Shown piece after piece: positions 13,429 to 13,468 of a DNA stretch of 13,468 bases. Position 1 is the stretch's first letter, and the number at the start of each line of letters is the position of its first letter. The notes under the pieces are model-generated. The model worked only from the letters and a program-made list of their open reading frames with translations. It was not told where the DNA came from and ran no database searches. A program made the position numbers and the translations under genes. Origin of the DNA: Oscillospiraceae bacterium (lineage in GTDB: Bacteria > Bacillota > Clostridia > Oscillospirales > Acutalibacteraceae); NCBI GenBank assembly GCA_009783605.1, contig WRDE01000017.1, positions 1 to 13,468 of the forward strand. Direction: 5' to 3'.

Positions 13429-13468
13429 GGAAGAGTAGCATAGCCTGGTCGAATGCACCGGTCTTGAA
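13429..13468 (+). tRNA. tRNA-Ser(TGA), second copy, cut by window end
   Basis: Starts GGAAGAG (acceptor), T8-A9, D-stem GCA/TGC with A14, G15, G18-G19 and A21 in place, anticodon stem CCGGT and loop CTTGAA, at which point the window ends (anticodon TGA at 13465-13467). It differs from the first copy in acceptor and D-arm, so it is not a recent duplicate; it is closer to the layout of the E. coli tRNA-Ser(UGA) 5' half. No clear promoter lies directly upstream, so it may be read from 13173. Identity as a complete gene depends on sequence beyond the edge. Confidence 0.65.

Noticed and set aside
13241..13468. Group I intron in the tRNA-Ser anticodon loop
   Set aside because: The insert begins AAAATAATCG, which resembles the start of the cyanobacterial tRNA-Leu intron, but I find no convincing P1 guide pairing, no P7/R core motif and no 3' exon before the window end. 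Kept only as an alternative that more sequence could revive.

Overview
The window looks like a piece of chromosome from an uncultured Gram-positive anaerobe of the Bacillota, most likely class Clostridia (Ruminococcaceae/Oscillospiraceae-like). The reasons are the gene order rimP-nusA-ylxR-ylxQ-infB, dockerin-bearing secreted carbohydrate proteins, strong GGAGG-type ribosome binding sites, and GC-rich genes separated by AT-rich spacers. This placement is inference from gene content; no rRNA is present.

Layout. (1) Positions 1-5104, minus strand: a polysaccharide-related operon. It reads lipoprotein with a GH43-like five-bladed propeller, then a GH95-like protein with an inserted F5/8-type (CBM32-like) module and a C-terminal dockerin, then a dockerin + CBM6-like protein that runs off the left edge. 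(2) Positions 5105-5386: a divergent promoter region holding two sigma-A-type promoters and a 7-bp inverted repeat, facing an AraC-family regulator on the plus strand (5387-6184). (3) Positions 6185-7427: a bidirectional terminator, smpB (minus), a divergent strong promoter driving a small membrane-anchored protein (plus), and a second bidirectional terminator. (4) Positions 7428-13027, minus strand: rimP, nusA, ylxR, ylxQ, infB and recR, read from a strong promoter at about 13111-13139 with a GNRA-capped hairpin in the leader. (5) Positions 13173-13468, plus strand: a strong promoter, a tRNA-Ser(TGA) whose sequence leaves the tRNA consensus just after the anticodon loop, about 150 bases without a recognisable gene, and the 5' half of a second tRNA-Ser(TGA) cut by the window end.

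How the parts work together: region 1 probably binds and processes plant or host glycans outside the cell under control of the AraC regulator. Regions 3-4 are core translation, transcription and recombination genes. The observations most worth following are: a family of 7-nt-period repeat arrays placed between stop codons and ribosome binding sites at eight places; an IF-2 whose G4 guanine-recognition motif reads TMMD instead of NKMD; a dockerin-bearing GH95 relative that lacks the conserved catalytic segments; and the tRNA-Ser interruption, whose 11-nt junction string recurs exactly at the window edge.
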